From positions 1 to 33,950 of the forward strand of contig JAQXEE010000135.1 in the NCBI GenBank assembly GCA_029251005.1: a DNA stretch of 33,950 nucleotides, in the 5' to 3' direction. The notes beneath the pieces were generated by a model. The model had not been told where the DNA came from. It searched no databases and was given only the letters and a program-made list of their open reading frames with translations. Below, in pieces: positions 7,893 through 16,962 of the stretch. A program made the translations under genes and the position numbers. Within the stretch, counting starts at the first letter, position 1; each line of letters starts with the position of its first letter. This stretch comes from Flavobacteriales bacterium. GTDB taxonomy: Bacteria > Bacteroidota > Bacteroidia > Flavobacteriales_C > GCA-002722245.

Positions 7893-8702
7893 TTAAAAAA
7901 CATGCTCCGCAAGATATTTTAAAACATGTGGCTTAAATAGATCATGTCCAGCCTTAATCGCATGTAAATTAGAGTTTTTACTAACTAATTTATGAAAATC
8001 CTTCACAATTTTAGGAGAGACCACTGGATCTTTATGGCCGATAACCAATTCAAGTTGTATATTGTTTTTAATTATGATTTTTTTTAAATCATTTTGTTTA
8101 ACAGTAATGTTCTTATATAATTGCCAAACACGATAAACACGTAAGCGCATGCCTTTGGTTTTGAAGTTAATATCTAAAAACTTATTCATTGTAGAAGGGA
8201 ATAAGTTGAGCTTTTGTCCCGTGTTACTAATTCCATATACAAGACCAGGGTTTGAAATAGTTAATCCATAAATACCTTTTCCTGTTCGAGTACTGGTGAC
8301 CAGCCAATTCCAAAAGTTTATTTTTAAACCATCAGGAGCCAGTAAGAATGTTTTACTAATACAATCAGGGAATTGTTCAGTCATAAATAAGGCCAATCTT
8401 CCGCCCATCGAATAGCCTAAAACCTGAAAATGTTCAACTTTAATGTGTTTTAAAAACGCTTTAAATATTTCTTTTAGTTGAGGTTTAGTAAAGCTTTTCC
8501 AAATTTTACTATTGAAAGTAGTTTTACCATGATAAAAAAGATCGATGGCATATAGCGTGTACTTATCTCGTGTGAATTTTTCAAACATCAAATAATCTTC
8601 AGAGCTTTTCGTGAAGCCATGAAAAGCAATAATGACCTGAGATCCTGATCCTATTTTTCTGAAAAACAGGTTAATATCTTTATGTTGAAAAAAACTATTC
8701 AA
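7893..8702 (-). CDS. Alpha/beta hydrolase
   Basis: This 269-residue cytoplasmic hydrolase has the full triad pattern. The oxyanion segment HGF is at 28-30, the nucleophile elbow GYSMGG has Ser98, the acid is probably Asp225 in IGHKDPVV, and the base is His253 in AGHDLFKP. It therefore looks catalytically intact. The cap region (about 130-200) is Lys-rich and poorly conserved, so the substrate (ester, thioester or lactone) cannot be inferred. The start is TTG at 8702, because an in-frame TAA lies three codons upstream and the next ATG is past the first strand. It is divergent from carB with 97 bp between starts. Confidence 0.85.
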   Translation of the reverse strand: MNSFFQHKDINLFFRKIGSGSQVIIAFHGFTKSSEDYLMFEKFTRDKYTLYAIDLFYHGKTTFNSKIWKSFTKPQLKEIFKAFLKHIKVEHFQVLGYSMGGRLALFMTEQFPDCISKTFLLAPDGLKINFWNWLVTSTRTGKGIYGLTISNPGLVYGISNTGQKLNLFPSTMNKFLDINFKTKGMRLRVYRVWQLYKNITVKQNDLKKIIIKNNIQLELVIGHKDPVVSPKIVKDFHKLVSKNSNLHAIKAGHDLFKPHVLKYLAEHVF

Positions 8703-8716
8703 TTGTTAATTATTTA

Positions 8717-8750
8717 TTGCACAAATTTCGTTCAAAAAATTGTAATTTTG
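8717..8750 (+). promoter_or_regulatory. Probable carB promoter (Bacteroidota sigma-ABfr type)
   Basis: A perfect -7 box TAATTTTG (8743-8750) is preceded by TTG at 8717-8719 with a 23-bp spacer, at the long end of the known -33/-7 spacing for Bacteroidota. Transcription would begin about 40 bp before the carB ATG at 8800. Confidence 0.55.
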
Positions 8751-8799
8751 CGCCTAATTTGACCAATGGTTCTAAATTAACTGTTATTAAAAACAAAAG

Positions 8800-11619
8800 A
8801 TGCCAAAAGATACTTCAATTAAGTCCGTTCTTATTTTAGGTTCAGGACCAATCGTAATCGGACAAGCTTGTGAATTTGATTATGCTGGATCTCAATCCGC
8901 TAGATCACTCCGTGAAGAGGGGGTAGAGGTGACATTGATCAACTCTAATCCTGCAACAATAATGACGGATCCAGTAATGGCCGATCATATTTACCTAAAG
9001 CCTCTAACTGCTGCTTCAGTAAGAGAAATTCTCGAAGAAAGAAACATAGATGCTGTTTTACCTACTATGGGCGGGCAAACGGCGCTTAATTTATGTATAG
9101 AATGTGATAGAGATGGACTATGGGACGAGTTTAATGTAAAAACTATTGGTGTTGATTTAGAAGCTGTAGAGATTACAGAAAATCGTGATAAGTTCCGTGA
9201 GTTAATGGATAAAATAGGTATTGGACAGGCTCCCTCTAGATCTGTTAAATCTTATTTAGAAGGAAAAGAATTTGCACAGGAAATAGGCTTTCCGTTAGTA
9301 ATTCGTCCATCTTACACATTAGGTGGTACAGGAGCTGCGTTTGTTCACAATAAAGAAGAATTTGACTCTTTACTTAATAGAGGATTACATGCCTCACCAA
9401 TACATGAAGTATTAATTGATAAAGCTGTTCTAGGTTGGAAAGAATACGAATTAGAGTTGTTACGTGATAAAAATGATAACGTTGTTATTATTTGTTCGAT
9501 AGAAAACATGGATCCTATGGGAATCCATACTGGAGATTCTATTACAGTTGCTCCAGCAATGACTTTATCGGATACTTGTTACCAAAGAATGCGAGATCAA
9601 GCTATCTTGATGATGCGCTCAATTGGAAACTTTGCTGGTGGATGTAATGTTCAGTTTGCTGTTTCCAATGATGAAAAAGAAGATATTATTGCAATTGAGA
9701 TTAACCCAAGAGTATCTCGTTCATCTGCACTTGCATCTAAGGCAACTGGTTACCCAATTGCTAAAATTGCCACTAAATTGGCAATGGGATATACATTAGA
9801 TGAGTTATTTAATCAAATTACTCAATCTACATCGGCTTATTTCGAGCCTTCATTAGATTACGTAATTGTTAAAATTCCACGTTGGAACTTTAATAAATTT
9901 AAAGGGTCTGATAAAACATTAGGGCTTCAAATGAAGTCTGTAGGAGAGGTCATGGGAATTGGGCGTACTTTTCAAGAAGCATTGCAAAAAGCTTGTCAAT
10001 CTTTAGAAATAGGCCGAAATGGATTAGGTGCTGATGGAAAAGAGTTAAGGGATCAAGATGCTATTGTACACAGCTTAGGAAATGCATCATGGGATAGATT
10101 ATTCCATTTATACGATGCATTGAAATTAGGATTACCATTGAGTCAGGTTTATGAGATTACTAAAATCGACCCTTGGTTCTTAAAGCAAATTGAGGAAATG
10201 ATTGCTCTTGAAAGAGAGATTTCAAAATATCAAATACAAACTTTACCAAAAGACTTATTGCTAGAGGCTAAACAAAAAGGGTATGGAGACCGTCAGGTTG
10301 CTCATTTAGTTGGTTGTTGGGAAAGTCAAGTTTATGAAGTTAGAAAAGAATCAAATATAAATAGAGTTTATAAATTAGTTGATACTTGTGCAGCTGAGTT
10401 CCTAGCCGAAACTCCATATTACTATTCAACATTTGAAGAAGAGAACGAGAGTCCTTCGCAGTCTGAAAAGAAAAAGATTATCGTTTTAGGAGCTGGCCCA
10501 AACCGTATCGGACAAGGAATCGAGTTTGATTATTGTTGTGTACATGGTGTATTGGCGGGTAAAGAATGTGGTTATGAAACAATCATGATTAATTGTAATC
10601 CTGAAACTGTTTCAACTGATTTTGATACAGCTGATAAATTATATTTTGAGCCTGTATTCTGGGAACATATTTATGATATAATACAGCATGAAAAACCTGA
10701 AGGAGTAATCGTTCAGTTAGGAGGGCAAACTGCCTTAAAGCTTGCTGAGAAATTAGAGAAATATGGAATCCCAATTTTAGGAACTTCCTACAAGGCATTG
10801 GATTTAGCAGAAGACAGAGGAAGTTTCTCTTCTTTACTAAAAGAAAACAACGTTCCTTATCCTCCATTTGGAGTAGTCGAAAATGCTGATGAAGCAATAG
10901 AGTTATCGAAAAAATTAAACTTCCCATTACTTGTTCGTCCTTCTTATGTTTTAGGAGGTCAAGGAATGAAAATCGTAATCAACGAAGAAGAATTACAACA
11001 TCATGTTGTTGAGTTGATGAAAGATTTACCAGGAAATAAGATTCTTCTAGATCACTACCTAGATGGCGCTATTGAAGCAGAATCTGATGCTATTTGTGAT
11101 GGGAAAGATGTTCATGTTTTAGGAATTATGCAGCATATCGAACCAGCAGGAATTCACTCAGGCGATTCGTATGGTGTTCTTCCTCCTTATAATTTAGGTG
11201 ATTTAATCATTACTCAGATTGAGGAGATTACTAAGAAAATTGCAATAGCCTTAGAAACTAAAGGTTTAATAAATATTCAGTTTGCTATTAAGGATGATAA
11301 AGTTTTCGTTATCGAAGCGAATCCTCGTGCATCTCGTACAGTTCCATTTATTGCCAAAGCATACCGTGAGCCTTATGTTAACTATGCTACAAAGATTATG
11401 TTAGGAGTTAACAAAGTAAAAGATTTTAACTTCCAACCCCACAAGCAAGGTTATGCTATCAAGGAGCCGGTGTTTTCATTTGATAAATTTCCGAATGTAA
11501 ATAAAGAGTTAGGGCCTGAAATGAAATCAACTGGTGAAGCAATTTACTTCATTGATGATTTAAAAGACCCTTATTTCAAAAAGATTTATAGTGAAAGAAA
11601 TCTTTATTTAAGTCGTTGA
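8800..11619 (+). CDS. carB: Carbamoyl-phosphate synthase large subunit, without MGS domain
   Basis: CarB makes carbamoyl phosphate from bicarbonate, ammonia and two ATP for pyrimidine and arginine synthesis. The two homologous synthetase halves are both present. The first starts with GSGPIVIGQACEFDYAGSQS at about 14-33. The second starts with GAGPNRIGQGIEFDYCCVHG at about 564-583. Both ATP-grasp regions carry the expected GGQTALN/GGQTALK and EINPRVSRSSA/EANPRASRTV motifs. The protein stops at 939 residues (ending YSERNLYLSR), whereas E. coli CarB has about 1073. The missing part is the C-terminal MGS-like domain that binds UMP and ornithine. I recall the same ending in other Flavobacteriia, so this is lineage-typical rather than a truncation. 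The glutaminase subunit gene carA is not adjacent. Confidence 0.96.
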   Translation: MPKDTSIKSVLILGSGPIVIGQACEFDYAGSQSARSLREEGVEVTLINSNPATIMTDPVMADHIYLKPLTAASVREILEERNIDAVLPTMGGQTALNLCIECDRDGLWDEFNVKTIGVDLEAVEITENRDKFRELMDKIGIGQAPSRSVKSYLEGKEFAQEIGFPLVIRPSYTLGGTGAAFVHNKEEFDSLLNRGLHASPIHEVLIDKAVLGWKEYELELLRDKNDNVVIICSIENMDPMGIHTGDSITVAPAMTLSDTCYQRMRDQAILMMRSIGNFAGGCNVQFAVSNDEKEDIIAIEINPRVSRSSALASKATGYPIAKIATKLAMGYTLDELFNQITQSTSAYFEPSLDYVIVKIPRWNFNKFKGSDKTLGLQMKSVGEVMGIGRTFQEALQKACQSLEIGRNGLGADGKELRDQDAIVHSLGNASWDRLFHLYDALKLGLPLSQVYEITKIDPWFLKQIEEMIALEREISKYQIQTLPKDLLLEAKQKGYGDRQVAHLVGCWESQVYEVRKESNINRVYKLVDTCAAEFLAETPYYYSTFEEENESPSQSEKKKIIVLGAGPNRIGQGIEFDYCCVHGVLAGKECGYETIMINCNPETVSTDFDTADKLYFEPVFWEHIYDIIQHEKPEGVIVQLGGQTALKLAEKLEKYGIPILGTSYKALDLAEDRGSFSSLLKENNVPYPPFGVVENADEAIELSKKLNFPLLVRPSYVLGGQGMKIVINEEELQHHVVELMKDLPGNKILLDHYLDGAIEAESDAICDGKDVHVLGIMQHIEPAGIHSGDSYGVLPPYNLGDLIITQIEEITKKIAIALETKGLINIQFAIKDDKVFVIEANPRASRTVPFIAKAYREPYVNYATKIMLGVNKVKDFNFQPHKQGYAIKEPVFSFDKFPNVNKELGPEMKSTGEAIYFIDDLKDPYFKKIYSERNLYLSR

Positions 11620-11621
11620 TA

Positions 11622-11642
11622 AAACACTTTATAACAGTGTTT
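11622..11642 (+). other. Hairpin right after carB
   Basis: AAACACT (11622-11628) and AGTGTTT (11636-11642) form a 7-bp perfect stem with a 7-base loop, two bases after the carB stop. No T-run follows, so it is a weak terminator at best. An RNA-processing or stability element is as likely. Confidence 0.4.
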
Positions 11643-11682
11643 GGAGTTATATCTAATAGCTGTTTCGATTAAAATTACATTT

Positions 11683-11946
11683 ATGGTTACCGAGTTATAT
11701 GGTTACGGATTTTTAAGAACGATAATTGGAATCGCGGTAATATATTACCTGGGTAAATTTCTTTTCAAGTGGTGGTTAAAACGAAAGATAAATGCTGCTG
11801 TTCGTCAGCAGCAAAACACAGTTTCGGAAAATGATATTCCATTTCAAAAACAAGAAAAAGGAAGGGTCCATATTAAGAACGAAAAATCCAAAACATCGCA
11901 CAATTCTTCAGGTGGAGACTACATAGATTATGAAGATGTAGATTAA
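11683..11946 (+). CDS. Small DUF4834-like membrane protein
   Basis: This 87-residue protein starts at ATG 11683. A TTG at 11641 would add 14 residues but overlaps the post-carB hairpin. One N-terminal transmembrane helix (FLRTIIGIAVIYYLGKFLF, about 9-27) is followed by a basic stretch, WWLKRKI, and a polar linker. The acidic end, GGDYIDYEDVD, resembles the conserved tail of the DUF4834 family of Bacteroidota. Function unknown. The start lies 63 bp after carB and a strong terminator follows the gene. It may therefore be the last gene of the carB transcript. Confidence 0.7.
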   Translation: MVTELYGYGFLRTIIGIAVIYYLGKFLFKWWLKRKINAAVRQQQNTVSENDIPFQKQEKGRVHIKNEKSKTSHNSSGGDYIDYEDVD

Positions 11947-11964
11947 TTGTAAAGTATGATTATT

Positions 11965-12001
11965 AAAAAGCTTGAAGACTTGTTTCTCAAGCTTTTTTTT
12001 T
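11965..12001 (+). terminator. Strong rho-independent terminator
   Basis: AAAAAGCTTGA (11965-11975) and TCAAGCTTTTT (11987-11997) form a perfect 11-bp stem with an 11-base loop, and the T-run continues to 12001. It ends the carB-DUF4834 unit before YfhO. Confidence 0.9.
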
Positions 12002-12076
12002 GAAAAACTGAACGAGATCAAATCTAAATTATTGGATTGAAAAGTTTATTTTTAATGAAAATTAACAGAGATTTCT

Positions 12077-14728
12077 ATGGATTCTTGGAAAACTAAATTA
12101 ATACCTCATTTAATTGCACTAGCTGCTTTTTTCGCGGTGACATTAATTTTTTGCGGGCCTGCTTTTTCAGGGAAAAGTATAAAGGCACATGATACTAGCA
12201 TGCATAAAGGGTTGGTGAAAGAAATTGCTGATCATCGAGAAGCGTTTCAAGAAGAGCCATTGTGGACAAATTCTGTTTTTGGAGGCATGCCTGCATTTCA
12301 GATATCTGTTCTATATCCTAAAAACTTAATTAAAAGCTTGGATCGTTTGCCTTCGAACATTGGATTGCCTGCTTCGGCAGCTCAAATATTAAAATTTCTG
12401 ATAGGATTTTATATATTATTAATGGCTTTAAAAGTTCCTTTTAAGTTCGCTATTGGAGGAGCAATCGCTTTTGCATTATCATCTTATTTTTTAATAATTT
12501 TAGAAGCAGGGCATAATACAAAGGCAACTGCTATTGCTTATGTAGCTCCAAGTTTAGCTGGAATATTATTAACCTATCGAGGCAAGTATTTATTTGGAGG
12601 AGCTTTAACTGCTCTGTTTTTCGCTTTAAATCTTGTTGCTAACCATGTTCAGATTACATATTACATGGGAATGTCTTTGTTGATTTTTGGTGTCATTGAG
12701 GTTGGAAGAGCTATTCTTCAAAAAAACATTGCTTCTGTTGTTAAACCTACTTTCATTACACTTTCAGCGTTGTTGTTAGCGTTGTTAGTGAATAACACAA
12801 ACTTAAGATTAACAGCTGATTATGTTAAGGATACACAAAGAGGAAAGTCCGAATTAGCTATTAAAGCACGGCAGAAAAAAGAAAAAGCTGAATCAGCTGA
12901 AAGAAAAAGAAAAGAAGCAATTGAAGAAGCGAAGAAGCAAGCTGAGGACAACGACAATTTTGAGTTTAATGAAGCAAATTATTTAGCTCCAGATAAATCT
13001 TACGCTTCCAGATGGAGTTATGGGAAGTGGGAAACCTTTACACTTGTAGCTGCGAATTTTAATGGTGGGGGAGCTTCTGATGATTACAATTATCTAAAAG
13101 ATAAGTCTGAGATAATAAAAGAATTAAAATTCACTTTAAAAAGACAGGGTGCTTCTAAAAGAGAAGTAAAGAAAACTTCTAATGATCAATTTAAGCAAGT
13201 GAAGGGTGCTTTTTATTGGGGTGATCAGCCTGGAGTAAATGGCCCCGTTTATATTGGTGCTGGATTGTTTTTATTATTCTTACTTGGATTGTTTGCAGGG
13301 AAATCACATTTGAAATGGTGGTTATTAGGAACTGCAATATTAGGTGTGTTAATAGCTTGGGGTAAAAACTTTTTACCGTTTTTCAATTTTATGTTTGATT
13401 ACTTTCCAATGTACAATAAGTTTAGAGCCATAACTATGGCGCTTTATCTTACGGAATTAGCTGTGCCGTTATTAGGGTTCATTTTTGTGAAAGAATTGGT
13501 TAGAGGTGAATTAGATAAAGAGAAAACCTTAACGAAGTTAAAATATGTGGGTGGATCTTTTGTTGGATTATTAATTGTGTTTTATGTTTTTGGAACGTCA
13601 CTATTCAGTTTTGTTGGAACAATGGATACTCGATTACCTGAGTTTTTACAAGAAGCCTTAAGAGATGATCGAATAGCACTTTATAAAAGAGATTTACTAC
13701 AAGCTATCTGTGTTTCGATATTAACTGTAGCAGTAATCTTTGCTGTAATTAAAGAAAAGGCAAAATTGAATGTATTGGCTATTATTTTAGCCGTAGTTTC
13801 TTTTGTTGATTTATGGAGTGTTGATTCAAGGTATTTTAATGAGTCCATTTATGCTAGCGCTAAAAAGGTTAAAAAACCTTTCGTTAAAAGTAAAGCTACG
13901 AGTTACTTAGAACAAAATGATAAATCTAATTTTAGAGTTTACAATGCAAGTTTAGGTTTTTCAGGAACTATAAATGATGCATCAACAGCTTATTTTCATC
14001 AAGATATTGGGGGCTACGCATCTGTTAAGTTGATGATTTATCAAGATTTATTAGATTTCAATTTAGGGCAAGAAATGCAAGAAGTTGCTCAAGTAAATCA
14101 ACAATTAGCAAAATCAAGATTTCAAAATACAGCTGGATTTGATGGCTTCTTAGCAAATAAGAACATCATGAATATGTTAAACACAAAGTATATAATAATG
14201 CATTCTCAGTTACCTCCGTACAAGAATGAAAATGCATATGGAAATGCTTGGTGTGTAAAAAACAAAGTTTACAAGAATTCACCAGATAGTGTGATGTTTG
14301 GATTAAGTACTACTGATTTAAGTACAACTGCTATATTGTTTTCTGATTCAACAAAATTCGAACGAAAGAAAAGTATGTATGCTGGATTGGGATTTGTGAG
14401 TTTGAAAGATTTTAAATCAAATCACCTGACTTATCAGTTCAGCTCAACTGCTAATGAATTTGTAGTATTTTCAGAAGTTTTTTATAAAGGTTGGAATGCT
14501 TATATCGACGGAAAACTAGTTAATCATGAGAGAGTTAATTATGTTTTACGAGGATTAGAAGTTTCAGCGGGAGAGCATAAAATAGAATTTAAATTCGAAC
14601 CTGAAGTTTATACTCAAGGAGAAAACATTTCTTTAGCATCATCTAGCTTATTATTGATTCTTTTTGGATTTGCTTTATATAAGGAGTTCAAAAAAGAGAA
14701 ATCTATAGAATTAGAAGAGAAGGTTTAA
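12077..14728 (+). CDS. YfhO-family multi-pass membrane protein
   Basis: This is an 883-residue inner-membrane protein of the YfhO family, which has a GT-C-glycosyltransferase-like architecture. Helices begin at about 9-27 and 103-120, and several more follow, interrupted by a large loop. The loop has the family pattern RGKSEL (about 255-260), then DKSYASRWSYGKWETFTL at about 306-323. A second block of helices runs from about 395 to 590, an extracytoplasmic domain from about 595 to 845, and a last helix near 853-870. The segment at about 261-300 is an unusual Lys/Glu/Ala-rich insert predicted to form a charged helix. Relatives are linked to glycosylation of envelope polymers or lipids. The next gene, a GT4 glycosyltransferase, starts 5 bp after the stop, supporting a shared sugar-related role. 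Confidence 0.87.
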   Translation: MDSWKTKLIPHLIALAAFFAVTLIFCGPAFSGKSIKAHDTSMHKGLVKEIADHREAFQEEPLWTNSVFGGMPAFQISVLYPKNLIKSLDRLPSNIGLPASAAQILKFLIGFYILLMALKVPFKFAIGGAIAFALSSYFLIILEAGHNTKATAIAYVAPSLAGILLTYRGKYLFGGALTALFFALNLVANHVQITYYMGMSLLIFGVIEVGRAILQKNIASVVKPTFITLSALLLALLVNNTNLRLTADYVKDTQRGKSELAIKARQKKEKAESAERKRKEAIEEAKKQAEDNDNFEFNEANYLAPDKSYASRWSYGKWETFTLVAANFNGGGASDDYNYLKDKSEIIKELKFTLKRQGASKREVKKTSNDQFKQVKGAFYWGDQPGVNGPVYIGAGLFLLFLLGLFAGKSHLKWWLLGTAILGVLIAWGKNFLPFFNFMFDYFPMYNKFRAITMALYLTELAVPLLGFIFVKELVRGELDKEKTLTKLKYVGGSFVGLLIVFYVFGTSLFSFVGTMDTRLPEFLQEALRDDRIALYKRDLLQAICVSILTVAVIFAVIKEKAKLNVLAIILAVVSFVDLWSVDSRYFNESIYASAKKVKKPFVKSKATSYLEQNDKSNFRVYNASLGFSGTINDASTAYFHQDIGGYASVKLMIYQDLLDFNLGQEMQEVAQVNQQLAKSRFQNTAGFDGFLANKNIMNMLNTKYIIMHSQLPPYKNENAYGNAWCVKNKVYKNSPDSVMFGLSTTDLSTTAILFSDSTKFERKKSMYAGLGFVSLKDFKSNHLTYQFSSTANEFVVFSEVFYKGWNAYIDGKLVNHERVNYVLRGLEVSAGEHKIEFKFEPEVYTQGENISLASSSLLLILFGFALYKEFKKEKSIELEEKV

Positions 14729-14733
14729 GTTCA

Positions 14734-16014
14734 ATGGAAAAGGTTTTAGTTATTACTTACTATTGGCCTCCTTCCGGAGGAGCGGGAGTTCAACGGTGGT
14801 TGAAGTTTTGTAAATACCTTCCTGAGTTTGGTATTGAACCATTAGTATTAACTGTAAGGGAGGAAGATGCAGCTTATCCTGTAATCGATGATACTTTCAT
14901 AAAAGATATTTCAACTGATTTAAAAGTTTATAAAACTCCTGCAAAAAACTTTTATAAATTATATGGTACTTTTAAGAAAGGAAACAAAGTGCCTCAGGGT
15001 GGGGTTCCTTCAGGAAAAAAGTCGTTAAAATCAAAAATTTCACTTGCATTAAGAAATCACTTATTTGTTCCCGATCCTCGAATTGGGTGGAATAAAGAAG
15101 CGTTAAAAAAGGCCAGGGAAATAATTGAGCAGGAAGATATAACATCCATTGTTACAACAAGCCCACCTCATTCTTCGCAGTTGATTGGATTGGTTTTGAA
15201 AAAGGAGTTTCCAAAATTAAAATGGACTGCAGACCTAAGAGATCCATGGACTGATATTTACTATTATAAAGATTTAAAACATTCCAATTGGTCTGATCAA
15301 GCGAATATAAAGAAAGAACGAGCTGTTTTAGAAAACGCTGATGACTTGGTAGTTGTTAGTCCAAATATGAAGAAGCTTTTTACTTCAAAGGGAATTAATG
15401 CAGAAAAAATTAATATTGTTCCAAACGGTTATGACCAAGCTGATTTTAACGAATTAGTTAAGGTTCAGAATGAAGTATTTACGATTTCATATATCGGAAC
15501 GGCAAATGATGATTATGATATTTCGGCTTTCTTAGAATCCTTAAATGAGTTAAAATCAGAAGGATTTGAATTTCATTTTAATGTGATTGGTGTTTTCTCC
15601 GAAGAAGTTAAAGAGCGGATATCCAATATAGGGCTAGATTCTGTTGTTAATTATAAAGGATATCTTCCACATGATGAAGCAATTCAGTATTCTCAGAATG
15701 CTGATTTATTATTGTTAGTCATACCTAAAGTTGAAAATAACAAGCTGATTTATTCAGGTAAATTGTTTGAATATATTGCAACTGAAAATCCTATTCTTTG
15801 CATTGGTCCTGTAGATGGTGACGCAGCAGAATTAGTAGGTGAAAATGGATTTGGAGCAAGCATTGATTATTTAGATAAAGATGGCGTTAAATCGTTCATC
15901 GAAAAAGTATACAGAGGATTGTTTAGTGTAGCGGATTCTAATATTAAGTTGAACTATTCTAGGCGGGATTTAAGTGAGTCTATTGCTAAAGTTTTGAAAA
16001 TAAGAGGAGTGTGA
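14734..16014 (+). CDS. Glycosyltransferase, GT4-like
   Basis: A 426-residue GT-B fold glycosyltransferase, probably family 4. The N-terminus has the donor/acceptor-fold pattern ITYYWPPSGGAGVQRWLKF at about 7-25. The middle reads TTSPPHSSQLIGL and then DLRDPWTD. The C-terminal Rossmann half contains NIVPNGYD, the strand SYIGTAND, and the nucleotide-sugar-binding part with LIYSGKLFEYIATENPILCIG near 340-360, where the glutamate is typical of GT4 enzymes. It starts 5 bp after the YfhO-family gene, so the two are surely co-transcribed. The sugar and acceptor are unknown; capsule, O-antigen-like or glycolipid synthesis would all fit. Confidence 0.88.
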   Translation: MEKVLVITYYWPPSGGAGVQRWLKFCKYLPEFGIEPLVLTVREEDAAYPVIDDTFIKDISTDLKVYKTPAKNFYKLYGTFKKGNKVPQGGVPSGKKSLKSKISLALRNHLFVPDPRIGWNKEALKKAREIIEQEDITSIVTTSPPHSSQLIGLVLKKEFPKLKWTADLRDPWTDIYYYKDLKHSNWSDQANIKKERAVLENADDLVVVSPNMKKLFTSKGINAEKINIVPNGYDQADFNELVKVQNEVFTISYIGTANDDYDISAFLESLNELKSEGFEFHFNVIGVFSEEVKERISNIGLDSVVNYKGYLPHDEAIQYSQNADLLLLVIPKVENNKLIYSGKLFEYIATENPILCIGPVDGDAAELVGENGFGASIDYLDKDGVKSFIEKVYRGLFSVADSNIKLNYSRRDLSESIAKVLKIRGV

Positions 16015-16151
16015 CAAATAGAATTAGTGCAGGATTTGATAAAAAGAGGACCTTCAACTTTACGTAAAACTTTAAAAATTATAGTTAATTAACTAAAAGA
16101 TCTGCGCTCTAAAACAATTTAAGCTTTGTTTAGATATTGAGTGTATAAATT

Positions 16152-16532
16152 TTAATGGGGTATTGTTAAATTCTGTTTTTCCTCAATAAATTTTTTAAGT
16201 TCATTTTTTGAATCATCAAAATCAAAGATTGAATTTATCGACTTGAAATTTTCGGGGTCGGTTACGTTACCGTAAGCTTTTTTCGCTAAATATAACTTGT
16301 CTACTTCAAAGCTTAATACTTTAAGTAATTTCGATATTTGATTGGTTGTAAGGCATTTTGAAGAGAGTAGTACTTCAATATCAGCTTTTTTGGCTTCGTC
16401 GAAATCGTGTTTTTTTATTTTGTTATATGCTGTTGAGTAATCTGTCTTACTTATTGGATTTAGGCATCCTGTTTGTGCAAATAATTGACAAATAGAGACT
16501 GTTAAGATTGTAAATAAAAACTTTTTCATCAC
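16152..16532 (-). CDS. Small exported DUF4476-like protein
   Basis: This 126-residue protein has an N-terminal signal peptide (KKFLFTILTVSICQLFAQ). After it comes a helical domain reading FDEAKKADIEVLLSSKCLTT, then QISKLLKVLSFEVDKLYLAK and AYGNVTDPENFKSINSIFDF, ending DSKNELKKFIEE. This order (Cys in a KCLT-like turn, SFxxDKLxxAKxAY, F-F-DSKxEL) is that of DUF4476, common in Bacteroidota exported proteins. Function unknown. It lies 33 bp after another small exported protein and the NUDIX gene on the same strand. It is probably the last gene of that unit. Confidence 0.75.
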   Translation of the reverse strand: MMKKFLFTILTVSICQLFAQTGCLNPISKTDYSTAYNKIKKHDFDEAKKADIEVLLSSKCLTTNQISKLLKVLSFEVDKLYLAKKAYGNVTDPENFKSINSIFDFDDSKNELKKFIEEKQNLTIPH

Positions 16533-16565
16533 TTCTTTTTTATATTCATCAACGTTTAAGCTAAT

Positions 16566-16949
16566 CTATTTTTTAGGGAATTGTTTCTTAAAAACTAATG
16601 GTCCAGAATTCCCCGTATTGTCGCTGTAAGTACCTCTTAAAGTTTTTTTATCCTCAGACAACATTAAAACGTGCTTGCCAGAAGTTGTTTCCCAGCCGGG
16701 AATTTTTGTTGTTACTTGTACGTTATAATGTAATCTATTCCCCAAAACAATTCCCTCACCATGTTCAACAAATGGATTACCGTTAAACTCAGCATAATGT
16801 GTCATAAAAACAGAGTCATTTTGAACAGAGAAAATAGCAAAACAATTTCCAAATGAGGAGCTGCTTGAGTCAGCCCAAACACCATTAAAATCTTGACTAT
16901 AGGATAATGTTGTTAAGAACGTGAAAAATGAAACAATTGTTATTTTCAT
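16566..16949 (-). CDS. Small exported protein of unknown function
   Basis: The 127-residue product starts MKITIVSFFTFLTTLSYSQ, a signal peptide likely cut after YSQ or SYS. The mature part is about 110 residues, rich in beta-type segments (DFNGVWADSSSS, NSVFMTHYAEF-like, KTLRGTYSDNTGNSGPLVFKK). It begins with an FNGVW pattern and ends with a TLRGTYSDN strand, a layout seen in small lipocalin-like or META-like barrels. I cannot assign it to a named family. It sits 13 bp after the NUDIX gene and 33 bp before the DUF4476-like gene, all on the minus strand. Confidence 0.7.
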   Translation of the reverse strand: MKITIVSFFTFLTTLSYSQDFNGVWADSSSSSFGNCFAIFSVQNDSVFMTHYAEFNGNPFVEHGEGIVLGNRLHYNVQVTTKIPGWETTSGKHVLMLSEDKKTLRGTYSDNTGNSGPLVFKKQFPKK

Positions 16950-16962
16950 ACCTCTAAAATAA

